A stretch of 38,339 nucleotides of DNA from Pseudomonadota bacterium. Its GTDB lineage: Bacteria; Pseudomonadota; Gammaproteobacteria; Steroidobacterales; Steroidobacteraceae. Made by a program: the position numbers and the translations under genes. Numbering within the stretch: position 1 is the stretch's first letter; every line of letters starts with the position of its first letter. Where the stretch lies: NCBI GenBank assembly GCA_019352035.1, contig JABBNZ010000001.1, positions 153,221-191,559 of the forward strand, read 5' to 3'. This document shows positions 1-8,614 of the stretch, piece by piece. Below the pieces are notes generated by a model. It ran no database searches. It was not told the origin of the DNA and saw nothing but the letters and a program-made list of their open reading frames with translations.

Positions 1-2217
1 GGCGGGGGGCGCGCCCACATAGCGCCGCGCGCCGAGACGCAGGCTCCAGCAGCAGGCCCGGTACTCGAATCCGGCGAACCGCTCCAGCGCCTCGTGGTCC
101 GCCAGCGAGTACACCCCCCGGGCGAAGACGCTCCAGGACCGCCCGATCGGCCATGCAGCGGACATTTCCACCTGCTGTACGTTGCAGCTCGGCGTGACGG
201 GAGTGCCGCAGAGGATCGTCTGTCCCGTGACCTCGCCGGTGACGAGGGCGGCCTCCTGGAAGATGCCCCGCTCGAATCGGTAGCCGATATTGACGACCCG
301 GTCGGCAGCGGGGTGATATTGCACCTGAACTAGCGCGCGCTGGGTCTGCGAGCTCTGCGGGTCCCACTGCAGCGCGGCATCCGCGCTCCAGTGCTGGAAG
401 GCCGTGAGCGCCAGCTGCGCCACCAGGTCGGAGCGCCGGTCGGTGCGAGGCAGCTGGCCCGGGAGGGTCACGCGGGGTGTCGTGAAATAGAACTCCTGCC
501 CAAAGGTGGCCGTCAGGTACTGCCGGCCGTCGCGCGAGTTGAGCAGCCGCGTCGTCACTCCCGCGCTCACCTGATTTGCATCGCCCACCCGGTCGGCGCC
601 GACATAACGGTTGGTACGGAAGAGCTCCACCGGATCCAGGTCCGGCACCGCGGTGTCGAAAACGGGCAGATCGTTTTGATTGCGGTACGGCACGTAGAGG
701 TACATCACGCGCGGCTCGAGCGTGATGGTGCGCTGATCGTGCGACCCCGCGGCGCGCTCGAGCTTCAGTCCCGTATCGAGACTGGCGATCGGCAGCGTTC
801 TTGACGGCGAGACCGGCTCCCCCGGCGCGGTGTTGGAAAGCTGGTACTGGGTGGCGCGCCATGCGATCGAGGGACGGACGAAGTAGCCGGGTCCGGTGAA
901 GTTCAGAGAGGTCGTCGGATACAGGTCGAGCCGCCAGCCGGTCACCCCGGTCGAGCGGCGGAAGTCCACGACTTCGGAGCGAAAGCCGTAGCGGACCAGA
1001 TCGCCGGGTCCCCAGCCGTAATCGGCGCTCAGCGAGATGTCGGGCACGCGCGCATACGGCCGCTGATCGAGCGGCAGCGTGCTGTCGATCGTCTGGAACT
1101 GCTGCGCCATGGCCCGGAAGTCCCAGTGCGTGTCGCGATACGAGAGCGCCGCCCGCCGGTCGAGGAACGGTGTGCTGGTGCCTTCCGGGCCCGAGGAGAA
1201 ATCCTCGAAGTATCGGGTGTCGCTGACGTTCTCGCCCTGGAGCGTCAGCCGCAAGCCATCCGGCAGCTCGCTGACATTGCGCAGCCGTATGTCGCTGCGG
1301 CTCGAATGATAGACGGCGTCGTTGGGCAGATAGTGCCACTCGAGCTCGCCATGCTGCCGCCGCGTGAGATAACGGAAGTCGCCGCCGAGATCGGGCCCGC
1401 GCAGGCTGTACTCCGTCGGCTGGAAGGTGAGGTCGGCATTGGGCGCGATGTTCCAGTACCAGGGAATCGAGATCTGCGCGCCGCCGCGCGAGGTGTTGCC
1501 GAGCGTCGGAAAGAGGAAGCCGCTCTTTCTCACGTTGCCCAGGGGAAACGAGACCCAGGGAAGGTAGAGGATCGGCACGCCCTTGAAGTCGATCCGCGCG
1601 TCGCGTCCCGTGCCGACGCGCTTGCGGGTATCGAGCGTGATCCGCGCCGCGCGCAGCACCCAGGACTGGTCGTTGACCGGGCAGGTCGTGAAGGTGACGC
1701 TCTCGAGGTCGATGAGGCCTGCGGGAGTGAGCTGCATCTCGCGCGCGGCGCCGCGCGCGGAGCGGTGCAGCAGGCTGAAGTGCGCCGACTCGAAGCGCGC
1801 GCCCGCGGTCGGGGAATAGCTGCCGCCCGCGCCCGTGACGTGCACGAGCGGATCGGTGAAGTCGATTCCGCCCTGCGTGCGCAGAGAGCTGTTGTTCTTG
1901 TTGTACTGGAGCTGGCTCGCCTTGATCTCGCGCTCACCTTGGCGGACGACGACGTGCCCACTGAGGGTCAGCACGCCATCCTTCGCCACTGTCGCATGAT
2001 CGGCCTTGATGTCGACGGCGCCCTCTGCGGGCAAGGACTTCTCGAGGCGGCGTCCCTTGCCGGCCGGCTTGCCCGGGGCGGTGGCCGCCGCGGCGGTGAT
2101 CGGGACGGGTCTCGCCGGGGGAGCCGGCGGCTGGCCCGCGCGCGCAAGCGGGGGGAGGCCGCCGAACGACAGCAGGGCGGTCCAGAATGGGCTCCAACGC
2201 GGCATCAGGGGCGGCAT
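1..2217 (-). CDS. lptD: LPS-assembly protein LptD (3' end beyond window edge)
   Basis: Outer-membrane beta-barrel that, with LptE, inserts lipopolysaccharide into the outer leaflet. The minus-strand frame is open from ATG 2217 (or ATG 2205) to base 1, about 739 residues. An N-terminal signal-like segment and a Pro/Ala-rich linker are followed by an OstA/LptA-type beta-jellyroll (VDIKADHATVAKDGVLTLSG) and a long barrel. Recognition marks are the TTCPVNDQSW segment (Cys179) and the C-terminal Cys-Cys-Trp pair (Cys722-Cys723, at nearly the same positions as Cys724/725 of E. coli). Only a short tail should be missing. No cysteine lies before residue 179, so the usual first N-terminal cysteine is absent; two extra cysteines occur at 670 and 678. 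It diverges from amgK with 12 bases between starts. Family assignment is secure; the exact start is not. Confidence 0.93.
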   Translation of the reverse strand, partial: MPPLMPRWSPFWTALLSFGGLPPLARAGQPPAPPARPVPITAAAATAPGKPAGKGRRLEKSLPAEGAVDIKADHATVAKDGVLTLSGHVVVRQGEREIKASQLQYNKNNSSLRTQGGIDFTDPLVHVTGAGGSYSPTAGARFESAHFSLLHRSARGAAREMQLTPAGLIDLESVTFTTCPVNDQSWVLRAARITLDTRKRVGTGRDARIDFKGVPILYLPWVSFPLGNVRKSGFLFPTLGNTSRGGAQISIPWYWNIAPNADLTFQPTEYSLRGPDLGGDFRYLTRRQHGELEWHYLPNDAVYHSSRSDIRLRNVSELPDGLRLTLQGENVSDTRYFEDFSSGPEGTSTPFLDRRAALSYRDTHWDFRAMAQQFQTIDSTLPLDQRPYARVPDISLSADYGWGPGDLVRYGFRSEVVDFRRSTGVTGWRLDLYPTTSLNFTGPGYFVRPSIAWRATQYQLSNTAPGEPVSPSRTLPIASLDTGLKLERAAGSHDQRTITLEPRVMYLYVPYRNQNDLPVFDTAVPDLDPVELFRTNRYVGADRVGDANQVSAGVTTRLLNSRDGRQYLTATFGQEFYFTTPRVTLPGQLPRTDRRSDLVAQLALTAFQHWSADAALQWDPQSSQTQRALVQVQYHPAADRVVNIGYRFERGIFQEAALVTGEVTGQTILCGTPVTPSCNVQQVEMSAAWPIGRSWSVFARGVYSLADHEALERFAGFEYRACCWSLRLGARRYVGAPPA

Positions 2218-2223
2218 TATAAT
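2216..2223. promoter_or_regulatory. Self-complementary ATTATAAT between lptD and amgK
   Basis: The eight bases ATTATAAT read the same on both strands, so a consensus -10 hexamer TATAAT exists in each direction (plus 2218-2223, minus 2221-2216). On the plus strand it ends 6 bases before the amgK ATG; on the minus strand 10 bases before lptD ATG 2205. No convincing -35 hexamer is seen at 16-18 bases. Inference: a shared divergent promoter giving leaderless or nearly leaderless transcripts. Confidence 0.4.
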
Positions 2224-2229
2224 GGCGGA

Positions 2230-3273
2230 ATGCCTGAGAACGATGCGCGACTCGCGCTCCTGCAGGGTTGGCTGGTGCGCGACCTGGGTCTGCGCCCGGC
2301 ACGGCTGGAGCGCGCCTCGAGTGACGCCAGCTTCCGGCGGTACTTCCGCGTGACCTTCGGGCAAGGCACCATGATCGTCATGGATGCGCCGCCGGAGACG
2401 GAGGACGTGCGGCCCTATCTGCACGTGACGGCGCTGCTCGAGCCGCTCGGGATCCACGTCCCGCACGTACATGAGGCGGATGCGGCCCGGGGATTCGTGC
2501 TGCTCGAGGACCTCGGCAGCACGCATTACCTGGCCGAGCTCGGCGGCGCAGGTGATGCGCGGCGCCTCTACGGCGATGCGCTGCGCACGCTCGCGGACAT
2601 CCAGCTGCGAGGCGCGGCGGCGGCCGCGCAGCTGCCGCCCTATGACCGTGCGCCGCTCGCCCGCGAGCTCGCGCTCATGCCCGAATGGTTCCTCGATCGG
2701 CATCTGACGCTCGAGCTGACCGGGGCGGAGCGCGAGATGATCGACGCGGCGTTCGAGTTTCTGATCCAGGAGGCGCTGTCGCAGCCCGAGGTGTTCGTGC
2801 ATCGCGACTACCACTCGCGCAACCTGATGGTGGTCGGGGAGCGCAATCCCGGCGTAATCGACTTCCAGGACGCGCTGCGTGGCCCGATCGGCTACGACCT
2901 GGTCTCGCTGCTGAAGGACTGTTACATCTCCTGGCCACGCGAGCGGGTGCTCGAATGGGTGAGCGGCTACCGCTCGCTGCTCGAGTCCCGCGGCGGCCCT
3001 GTCGGCGGCAACACGGCCGAGTTCGTGCGCTGGTTCGATCTCATCGGCGCGCAGCGGCACATCAAGGTGCTCGGGATCTTCGCGCGCCTCTGGTACCGGG
3101 ACGGCAAGCCGGGCTACCTGCGCGACCTGCCGCTGACGCTCGAGTACGTGCGCGAGTGCTGCCGGCTCTATCCGCAGCTCGCAGCGCTGGCGGATTTCCT
3201 CGAGCGCCGCGTCGCGCCCGAGCTGCCGCGCGCCAACGAGCGTGTCGCGAGCCAAACGGCGCACCCCGCGTGA
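2230..3273 (+). CDS. amgK: N-acetylmuramate/N-acetylglucosamine anomeric kinase AmgK
   Basis: Cytoplasmic kinase of the aminoglycoside phosphotransferase fold, 347 residues. In the Pseudomonas-type peptidoglycan recycling route it phosphorylates MurNAc (and GlcNAc) at C1, and MurU then makes UDP-MurNAc, bypassing de novo MurA/MurB synthesis. Visible motifs are the catalytic loop HRDYHSRNLMV (Asp193) and the metal-binding IDFQDA (Asp211). The GTG of murU overlaps its TGA, so the two are almost certainly coupled. The frame stays open far upstream, but that part lies antisense to lptD; ATG 2230 gives the family length and N-terminus. No Shine-Dalgarno is evident. The position next to lptD and murU matches Pseudomonas, which supports the specific assignment over a generic phosphotransferase. 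Confidence 0.88.
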   Translation: MPENDARLALLQGWLVRDLGLRPARLERASSDASFRRYFRVTFGQGTMIVMDAPPETEDVRPYLHVTALLEPLGIHVPHVHEADAARGFVLLEDLGSTHYLAELGGAGDARRLYGDALRTLADIQLRGAAAAAQLPPYDRAPLARELALMPEWFLDRHLTLELTGAEREMIDAAFEFLIQEALSQPEVFVHRDYHSRNLMVVGERNPGVIDFQDALRGPIGYDLVSLLKDCYISWPRERVLEWVSGYRSLLESRGGPVGGNTAEFVRWFDLIGAQRHIKVLGIFARLWYRDGKPGYLRDLPLTLEYVRECCRLYPQLAALADFLERRVAPELPRANERVASQTAHPA

Positions 3274-3971
3274 GCTCCACGCCCGCGAGCGCTCGCAGAG
3301 CCATGCTGCTCGCGGCGGGGCGCGGCGAGCGGCTGCGGCCCATCACCGACACGCTGCCGAAGCCGCTGGTGCAGATCGCCGGCAAGCCCTTGATCGCCTA
3401 TCACCTGGAAGGGCTCGCGCGGGCGCGGATCCGCGAGGTCGTGATCAATCTCTCCTGGCTGGGGCAGAAGATCCGCGCCGCCCTGGGAGACGGCGGCCGC
3501 TATGGGGTGAGCATCGCCTACAGCGAGGAGGGGCCGACGCCTCTGGAAACCGGCGGCGGCATCCATCGCGCGCTGGCGCTTCTCGGCCCGGAGCCCTTTC
3601 TCGTCGTCAATTCCGACGTATGGACCGATATGGATTTCAGCCGCGTTCTGACTCTGGACGATCGCGCCGACGCACGTCTCATGCTGGCGCCCAATCCGGC
3701 GCATCACCCGCGCGGCGATTTCGGGCTCGAGGGAGACTTCGTGGTGGCGGGCGAGGCCGACCGCTTCACCTACACGGGCATCGGGGTGTTTCGGCCGGAG
3801 CTCTTCGAGGGCTGCGCCCCGGGCAAATTCCCGCTGCTGCCGCTGCTGCAGCGAGCGATCGCGGCTCGTCGCCTGCACGGGGAGGTTTACCGGGGGGAAT
3901 GGCTCGACATCGGCTCGCCGGACCGGCTGGCGTGGCTGGATGCGAGAGAGCGGGCCGCGCGCGCCAATTGA
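3270..3971 (+). CDS. murU: N-acetylmuramate 1-phosphate uridylyltransferase MurU
   Basis: Nucleotidyltransferase of 233 residues that converts MurNAc-1-phosphate and UTP to UDP-MurNAc, the second step of the cell-wall recycling shortcut begun by AmgK. The nucleotide-binding signature is LAAGRGERLRPITDTLPKPL near the N-terminus, followed by VVNSDVWTD (metal-binding Asp) and a C-terminal YRGEWLDIGSPDRL typical of sugar-phosphate nucleotidylyltransferases. The GTG start at 3270 overlaps the amgK stop (GTGA); an in-frame ATG at 3303 would start directly at the signature and leave too short an N-terminus. A glucose-1-phosphate-type transferase is the alternative, but the pairing with amgK favours MurU. 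Confidence 0.87.
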   Translation: MSSTPASARRAMLLAAGRGERLRPITDTLPKPLVQIAGKPLIAYHLEGLARARIREVVINLSWLGQKIRAALGDGGRYGVSIAYSEEGPTPLETGGGIHRALALLGPEPFLVVNSDVWTDMDFSRVLTLDDRADARLMLAPNPAHHPRGDFGLEGDFVVAGEADRFTYTGIGVFRPELFEGCAPGKFPLLPLLQRAIAARRLHGEVYRGEWLDIGSPDRLAWLDARERAARAN

Positions 3972-3993
3972 GGGACCTGCCGCCGCGGTAGCG

Positions 3994-3999
3994 TAAAAT
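3994..3999 (+). promoter_or_regulatory. -10-like TAAAAT just before lipA
   Basis: TAAAAT (5 of 6 to TATAAT) ends 7 bases before the lipA ATG at 4007, in otherwise very GC-rich sequence. The -35 match is weak (GGGACC at a 16-base spacer). If used, transcription would begin at or next to the ATG. Confidence 0.35.
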
Positions 4000-4006
4000 G
4001 CGCGGC

Positions 4007-5059
4007 ATGGACAGCCTCAAAGACATCCCGGTCGTCACCGACCCGCAGCCGGCGCCGCGGGAAGCCCCGCGCAGCGGCGAGAAGTACCTTACTCCTCAAG
4101 GGTTTACGGCAATCCGGGACGGCATCAAGGCCGCGGCTGCGGCAGGAGCCTGGCCGTCCGGCGCCCCGGCGCGCGGGGGCAAGCCCCCGTGGCTGCGGGC
4201 CAGGGCGCCCGCGGGCACTGGCTTTCAGACCGTCAAAGGGATCGTCAAGGAGCACCGCCTCGCCACCGTATGCGAGGAGGCGAAGTGCCCGAACATCGGC
4301 GAGTGCTGGAATGCCGGCACCGCCACCATCATGCTGATGGGCGCGGTCTGCACCCGTGCCTGCCGTTTCTGCTCCGTGGATACCGGAAACCCGCATGGCT
4401 GGTTGGATGCGGATGAGCCGCAGAACGCCGCCCGCACCGTCGAGCTGATGAAGCTCAAGTACGTCGTGCTGACATCCGTCGATCGCGACGACCTGTCCGA
4501 CGGCGGTGCCGGACACTACGCGGCCTGCATTCGCGCGATCAAGCGGCGCAACCCCGCGACCGCGGTCGAGGCCCTGGCGCCCGATTTCCGGGGAGTGCTC
4601 GCGGACGTCGAGGCCGTCGTCGATGCCGGGCTCGACATATTCGCACAAAACATCGAGACCGTGCGCCGCCTCACTCATCCCGTGAGGGATCCGCGCGCCG
4701 GGTACGAGCAGACGCTGCGCGTGCTTGCCCACGCGAAGCGGCACCGGCCGGGCGTGTTGACGAAGAGCAGCCTCATGCTGGGCCTCGGCGAGAGCGATGC
4801 GGAGATCGAGGAGACCCTGGCCGACCTGCGCGCGGCGGCCGTCGACATCGTGACTCTGGGGCAGTATCTGCGCCCGACGATCCACCATCTGCCGGTCGAG
4901 CGCTACGTCACGCCCGCGCAGTTCGACCGTTACCGGCAGAGCGCCCTGTCGCGGGGCTTTCTCGAGTGTGTGTCGGGGCCGCTGGTGCGCTCGAGCTATC
5001 GTGCCGAACAGGCGCTGAACCGCAACAACGCCGGCCTGGACAACACCCGCCTCGCGTGA
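4007..5059 (+). CDS. lipA: Lipoyl synthase LipA
   Basis: Radical-SAM enzyme that inserts two sulfurs into octanoyl groups on lipoyl domains. Both iron-sulfur sites are visible: the LipA-specific auxiliary cluster motif [12 protein letters not shown] and the radical-SAM motif CTRACRFC. The C-terminal [13 protein letters not shown] carries the conserved Arg-Ser-Ser that ligates the auxiliary cluster. The N-terminal part has [18 protein letters not shown] followed by a variable Ala/Gly-rich linker. Two in-frame ATGs exist, 3998 and 4007. ATG 4007 is preferred because 3998 lies inside a -10-like TAAAAT, which would place transcription start at 4007. The lipB GTG overlaps the stop. The order lipA-lipB is the reverse of the common lipB-lipA. 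Confidence 0.95.
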   Translation: MDSLKDIPVVTDPQPAPREAPRSGEKYLTPQGFTAIRDGIKAAAAAGAWPSGAPARGGKPPWLRARAPAGTGFQTVKGIVKEHRLATVCEEAKCPNIGECWNAGTATIMLMGAVCTRACRFCSVDTGNPHGWLDADEPQNAARTVELMKLKYVVLTSVDRDDLSDGGAGHYAACIRAIKRRNPATAVEALAPDFRGVLADVEAVVDAGLDIFAQNIETVRRLTHPVRDPRAGYEQTLRVLAHAKRHRPGVLTKSSLMLGLGESDAEIEETLADLRAAAVDIVTLGQYLRPTIHHLPVERYVTPAQFDRYRQSALSRGFLECVSGPLVRSSYRAEQALNRNNAGLDNTRLA

Positions 5060-5685
5060 CCGCGCGTCCCGTGCCGCAGCACCTCGTGCGCCATCTCGGG
5101 CTCGTCGACTACGAGCCGACCTGGCGTGCCATGCAACGCTTCACGGACGAGCGCGGCCCGGCCACGCCCGATGAGATCTGGCTCCTCGAGCATCCGCCGG
5201 TATTCACCCTCGGCATGAACGCCAGCCGCGATCACGTGCTCGCTCCGGGTGCGATTCCCGTCGTGCAGATCGACCGCGGCGGCCAGGTCACCTATCACGG
5301 GCCGGGCCAGCTCGTCGTCTATCCGCTCGTGGATCTGCGGCGCGCGGGTCTTGGCGTTCGCGACATCGTCACCGCTCTGGAGCGCAGCGTCATCGACTAC
5401 GCCGCCGAGCTCGGCATCGCCGCCGAATGCCGCAAGGGTGCGCCAGGTGTCTACGTCGAGGGCCGAAAGCTCGCGAGCGTCGGCATCCGGGTGCGCCGCG
5501 GCGCGAGCTATCACGGCACGGCCCTCAACGTCAGCGTCGACCTCGAGCCCTTTCGCCGCATCAATCCGTGCGGTTACGCGGGGCTCGAGATGACGCGCCT
5601 CGCCGACCTGAGCGAGGTCGGCTCCGTGAGCATTGCGGCCCAAGGCATCGAGCCGCACCTGCTGCGGCACCTGTATGCTCAATAA
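5056..5685 (+). CDS. lipB: Octanoyl-ACP:protein octanoyltransferase LipB
   Basis: Transfers octanoate from acyl carrier protein to lipoyl domains, providing the substrate for LipA; 209 residues. Key elements of the family are present: [17 protein letters not shown], the catalytic lysine in [18 protein letters not shown], and the acyl-thioester cysteine in [12 protein letters not shown]. The GTG start at 5056 overlaps the lipA TGA (GTGA), implying coupled translation. A second GTG at 5071 is a possible start. Its 3' end overlaps the convergent TonB-dependent receptor gene by 7 bases. Confidence 0.94.
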   Translation: MTARPVPQHLVRHLGLVDYEPTWRAMQRFTDERGPATPDEIWLLEHPPVFTLGMNASRDHVLAPGAIPVVQIDRGGQVTYHGPGQLVVYPLVDLRRAGLGVRDIVTALERSVIDYAAELGIAAECRKGAPGVYVEGRKLASVGIRVRRGASYHGTALNVSVDLEPFRRINPCGYAGLEMTRLADLSEVGSVSIAAQGIEPHLLRHLYAQ

Positions 5686-7988
5686 TGGAAGCGGTAGTGC
5701 ACCTCCGCGTAGATCTCGCGCGGGTTGTTCCAGTGCACGCCGCCGAAGGTCAGGCTGTTGTCCGTGAGCAGGTGGCGGTTGGTGACGTTGAGCGCGGTGA
5801 GCGACAACGTGAGATCCCGGCCGACGGTTTTGCCCACCCCGAGGTCGAGCTCCGCATGGCTCGGCAGATGGCTGGGCGGGGCGTTGCCGTTGGCGAACCC
5901 CGAGCCGACATAGACGTTCACCGAGGCGAAGAACCCCCGCGGCAGGTTGGCATCGAAGCCCGCGTTCAGTGTATTGCGCTGATCGTGATCCAGGGCGTAG
6001 TAGCCGGCGCCCGGGGTGAAGCTCGTGAGGCCGCCGGAGATGCCGCCGATGCCGTCGGCCGTCTGGTTCGAGAACGCCACATGCGCCTGGCCATAACGCC
6101 AGAACGGCGGTGAGCGCACCGCGAGCTCGTAGGCCTTGATCAGCGCTCCCTGATCGGTGAGCGGCAGGAAGATGTCGGAGTTGCCGATGGCGTTGTGATC
6201 GAAGAAGTTCTTCGCCTTGTTGACGAAGTAGTCCGCCTCGATGCTCCAGCCCTCGATCGGGATCGCGACGCCGAACTGGCGCTCGGTGTCGCGCTCGCCA
6301 CGCAGCGGCAGAAAGCCGGTGTCGTTGCCGTTGGCGTAGCTGGCGAGAGGCCCCGAGAGCGTCTCGAGCGGCGGGGCCTGATAGTACTTGCCCCAGAACG
6401 CGCTCAGCACCCAGTTCAGATGCGGCACCACCACCGAGACACCGACCCTCGGGTCGCTGGCGTTCTCGGTCACCTGACCCTGGAAATGAGTCTGGCGCAG
6501 TCCCGCCGAGAGCGACAGCCAGGGGGCGGGCTTGTAAGTGTCCTGGATCCAGGCGGCGACGAGGCTGCCGGTCGGGCTGTTGGTCTCACTGAGCGGCGGC
6601 GGCAGGGCGCCGGCGATCGGGGAGGCGTTGAACAGCAGATGGAAGAAATGCTGGTCCTGCTGCGCGAAGCCGAAGACGCCGATGCTCAGGTGATCGCGGC
6701 GCCCAAAGTGCAGCCGCAGGCTCTCCTGGCCGCCCTCGTACGCCGAGGAGCTGTGATCGGTCGTGCTGACCGGGGAGTCGTTGAGGCCGCCGTCATAGTT
6801 CGCCCGGTTGTAGTGGTAGAGCAGAGAGCTCGTGAGGACGGCATTGTCCGCAAACGTATGCTCCCACGAGAGGACCGCGAAGGTGTCCGCCTCGCGCTGC
6901 ACGTCATTGGCCATTTGCCCGGGGTAGTTCGGTATCTGGTACTGATCCGCACGCGACTGGAAGACGAACCGCACCTCGTTTTGCCCGCTCGGGTCGTACT
7001 GGAGGTTGGCGAAGCCGCCGTAGCCGCGCTCGGCGTCGTGGATCACCTGTGCCACCGGGGTCTCGATGCCGAGATTGCTGCGGTTGCCGTTGAGGCTGGC
7101 GTAATACGCGAAGTGACCCGTATGGCTGCCGACGCTCAGGTAATCGTTGGTCTGGCCGTAATTGCCGCCGGTGACATCGAGCACACCTTCCTTGTGGCGG
7201 CTGAAGCCGCTCTTCGGGATCACATTGAAGATGCCGTAGGTGCGGTCACCGTTGTCCGCCTGGTAGTTCCCGCGCTCGACCCCGAGTGTCTGAATGTCCT
7301 CGGGATCGATCGTGGGGCCGAGGTTGCTGCCGATGTTGGTATTCGGGATCTCCACCCCGTTCACCAGCCAGGCGGTTTGATGCCCGCCCCGAACGTGCAG
7401 CTGGTCATGCACCATGTAGGCGCCTGGCACGTAGTCGGTGATCATGGCCATGCTGTTGGTCAGGTTGGCGCCGGGGGTGCGCTGAATGTCCACCTGGCTC
7501 ACCAGAGTGATCGGCGTGACCGATGCCACGACCGGGGCCGCCACCTCCGCGGCGCTGATGGTGACTTTGGCGAGGCGCGAGGGGCGCTGCAGGATGAGGC
7601 GAGGGCTCGGATAGTAGCCGGGCTCCACCGTCACTGGCTGGCCTGCGGCGGCGGCTCCGGCGTGGGAAGCCGTGATGCGATAGACGCCCACCGCGACCGT
7701 GGGAAAATCGAAACGGCCGTGAGCGTCGGTGCGCCTCGTGCGGACCTCTCCCGAGAGGGACACGAGCTTCACCCGTGCGCCCATGACCGGCTTGCCGTTC
7801 GAAGCCTCGACGAGGCCTCGGACGCCGCCGAACGCGGCAGCCCAGCTTCGGACCGGGGCAAGGAGCAGGGCTCCGGCGACACACGCCGGCCATAGAAGGG
7901 CCGGCCGCCGCAACGCGGGCCTCGCCTGCGAATACGAGCGCGCAATGCCGCGCGCGCCGGGCGCGTGGCCGTCAATGATCTGATTCAC
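5679..7988 (-). CDS. TonB-dependent outer-membrane receptor with carboxypeptidase-like N-terminal domain
   Basis: Predicted outer-membrane receptor of about 769 residues. It has a long-n-region signal peptide (hydrophobic [16 protein letters not shown], cleavage near SWA-A), then a carboxypeptidase-regulatory-like beta-sandwich ([16 protein letters not shown]...[16 protein letters not shown]), a plug ([27 protein letters not shown]), and a 22-strand-type barrel ending in an aromatic residue (HYRFHY). The frame opens at ATG 8030, but GTG 7988 has a good GGAG site 7 bases upstream and is preferred. The upstream gene is a His/Cys-rich DUF2946-type protein on the same strand, which hints at metal-related uptake. 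The substrate cannot be told from sequence, and no TonB, ExbBD or transporter genes are nearby. Confidence 0.88.
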   Translation of the reverse strand: MNQIIDGHAPGARGIARSYSQARPALRRPALLWPACVAGALLLAPVRSWAAAFGGVRGLVEASNGKPVMGARVKLVSLSGEVRTRRTDAHGRFDFPTVAVGVYRITASHAGAAAAGQPVTVEPGYYPSPRLILQRPSRLAKVTISAAEVAAPVVASVTPITLVSQVDIQRTPGANLTNSMAMITDYVPGAYMVHDQLHVRGGHQTAWLVNGVEIPNTNIGSNLGPTIDPEDIQTLGVERGNYQADNGDRTYGIFNVIPKSGFSRHKEGVLDVTGGNYGQTNDYLSVGSHTGHFAYYASLNGNRSNLGIETPVAQVIHDAERGYGGFANLQYDPSGQNEVRFVFQSRADQYQIPNYPGQMANDVQREADTFAVLSWEHTFADNAVLTSSLLYHYNRANYDGGLNDSPVSTTDHSSSAYEGGQESLRLHFGRRDHLSIGVFGFAQQDQHFFHLLFNASPIAGALPPPLSETNSPTGSLVAAWIQDTYKPAPWLSLSAGLRQTHFQGQVTENASDPRVGVSVVVPHLNWVLSAFWGKYYQAPPLETLSGPLASYANGNDTGFLPLRGERDTERQFGVAIPIEGWSIEADYFVNKAKNFFDHNAIGNSDIFLPLTDQGALIKAYELAVRSPPFWRYGQAHVAFSNQTADGIGGISGGLTSFTPGAGYYALDHDQRNTLNAGFDANLPRGFFASVNVYVGSGFANGNAPPSHLPSHAELDLGVGKTVGRDLTLSLTALNVTNRHLLTDNSLTFGGVHWNNPREIYAEVHYRFHY

Positions 7989-7995
7989 CTGAATT

Positions 7996-7999
7996 CTCC
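7996..7999 (-). promoter_or_regulatory. GGAG ribosome binding site deciding the receptor start
   Basis: On the minus strand GGAG (7999-7996) is followed by 7 bases and GTG 7988-7986. No comparable site precedes ATG 8030, so the GTG is the better start. Confidence 0.6.
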
Positions 8000-8105
8000 A
8001 AACTGCGGGGCTCGCCAGCGGCCCGCGCACGTTTGCGGAAACTGCCGCGCGGGGCTCCGGCGAGATCCTGCCGGGGCCCTGCGACGGGTCATGGATTACC
8101 GTGGG

Positions 8106-8531
8106 TCAGGTGATAACGGGCGGCGCGCGCGCCTGAGGAAGGTGGAGAAGAGTGATGAGCGCGCGGCAGGAGACGGCAATGGCGACGGTGGCGACTGCCA
8201 CCCAGACGACGCGCGCCAGGGCGGTGAAGAGCGGCCCCGGCGCCGGCGTCGAGGCGCCGCAAAATGGACAGTGATCCTCGTGAGAATGATGGCCTGCGCC
8301 GGCGGACGCGGCCGGGCCGTGCGCCGCAGGATGCACAAGTCCCGCCGGAAATCCTTCGTCGCAAATCGTCAGCGACAGCGAACCGTCGGCGGCGGGCATG
8401 AAGCCGATCGGGATCAATGCCCGCAGCGCGAACGCCAGCAGGACGACCCACATGAGCCGCGCACCCGAGCCGCGCCCCCGCCCACCGAGGAACGGCGATC
8501 GGGGCGCGAAGAGATGTCGAGACCGAGCCAT
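8106..8531 (-). CDS. Small membrane-associated DUF2946-type protein, His/Cys-rich
   Basis: Protein of 141 residues (145 if ATG 8543 is used). A hydrophobic segment (LMWVVLLAFALRALIPIGFM) is followed by an extracytoplasmic-looking stretch with CDEGFPAG, a His-rich run and HEDHCPFC, then a second hydrophobic helix (ARVVWVAVATVAIAVSC). The RALIPIGFMP and H-x-x-H-CPFC pattern is that of the DUF2946 family, whose function is undefined; the His/Cys cluster suggests metal binding (inference). It lies 117 bases upstream of the TonB-dependent receptor on the same strand and is probably cotranscribed. ATG 8543 lies within a perfect TATAAT, so ATG 8531 is chosen. Confidence 0.75.
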   Translation of the reverse strand: MARSRHLFAPRSPFLGGRGRGSGARLMWVVLLAFALRALIPIGFMPAADGSLSLTICDEGFPAGLVHPAAHGPAASAGAGHHSHEDHCPFCGASTPAPGPLFTALARVVWVAVATVAIAVSCRALITLLHLPQARAPPVIT

Positions 8532-8541
8532 CGTTGTTGCC

Positions 8542-8547
8542 ATTATA
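8542..8547 (-). promoter_or_regulatory. -10 TATAAT ahead of the DUF2946 gene
   Basis: Minus-strand TATAAT (8547-8542) matches consensus exactly and ends 10 bases before ATG 8531, leaving a 5' leader of about 4 bases. The -35 region at a 17-base spacer is weak (TCTACC). Confidence 0.45.
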
Positions 8548-8614
8548 CCGGCGCGCCCGCTAGAGGTAGATGAGCGTCAGCACGTCGCGATTCATAATGC
8601 GGCACGACCGCGTA

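Noticed and set aside
4150-4200. Repeat inserted in the lipA coding sequence (GGGGGC/GCCCCC hairpin)
   Set aside because: The frame passes smoothly into the conserved KPPWLR segment of LipA. The stretch lies in a normally variable linker and shares no block with the intergenic repeats.
6195-7895. Plus-strand open frame opposite the TonB-dependent receptor
   Set aside because: Antisense artefact of GC-rich sequence; the minus strand encodes a complete receptor with signal peptide and barrel end.
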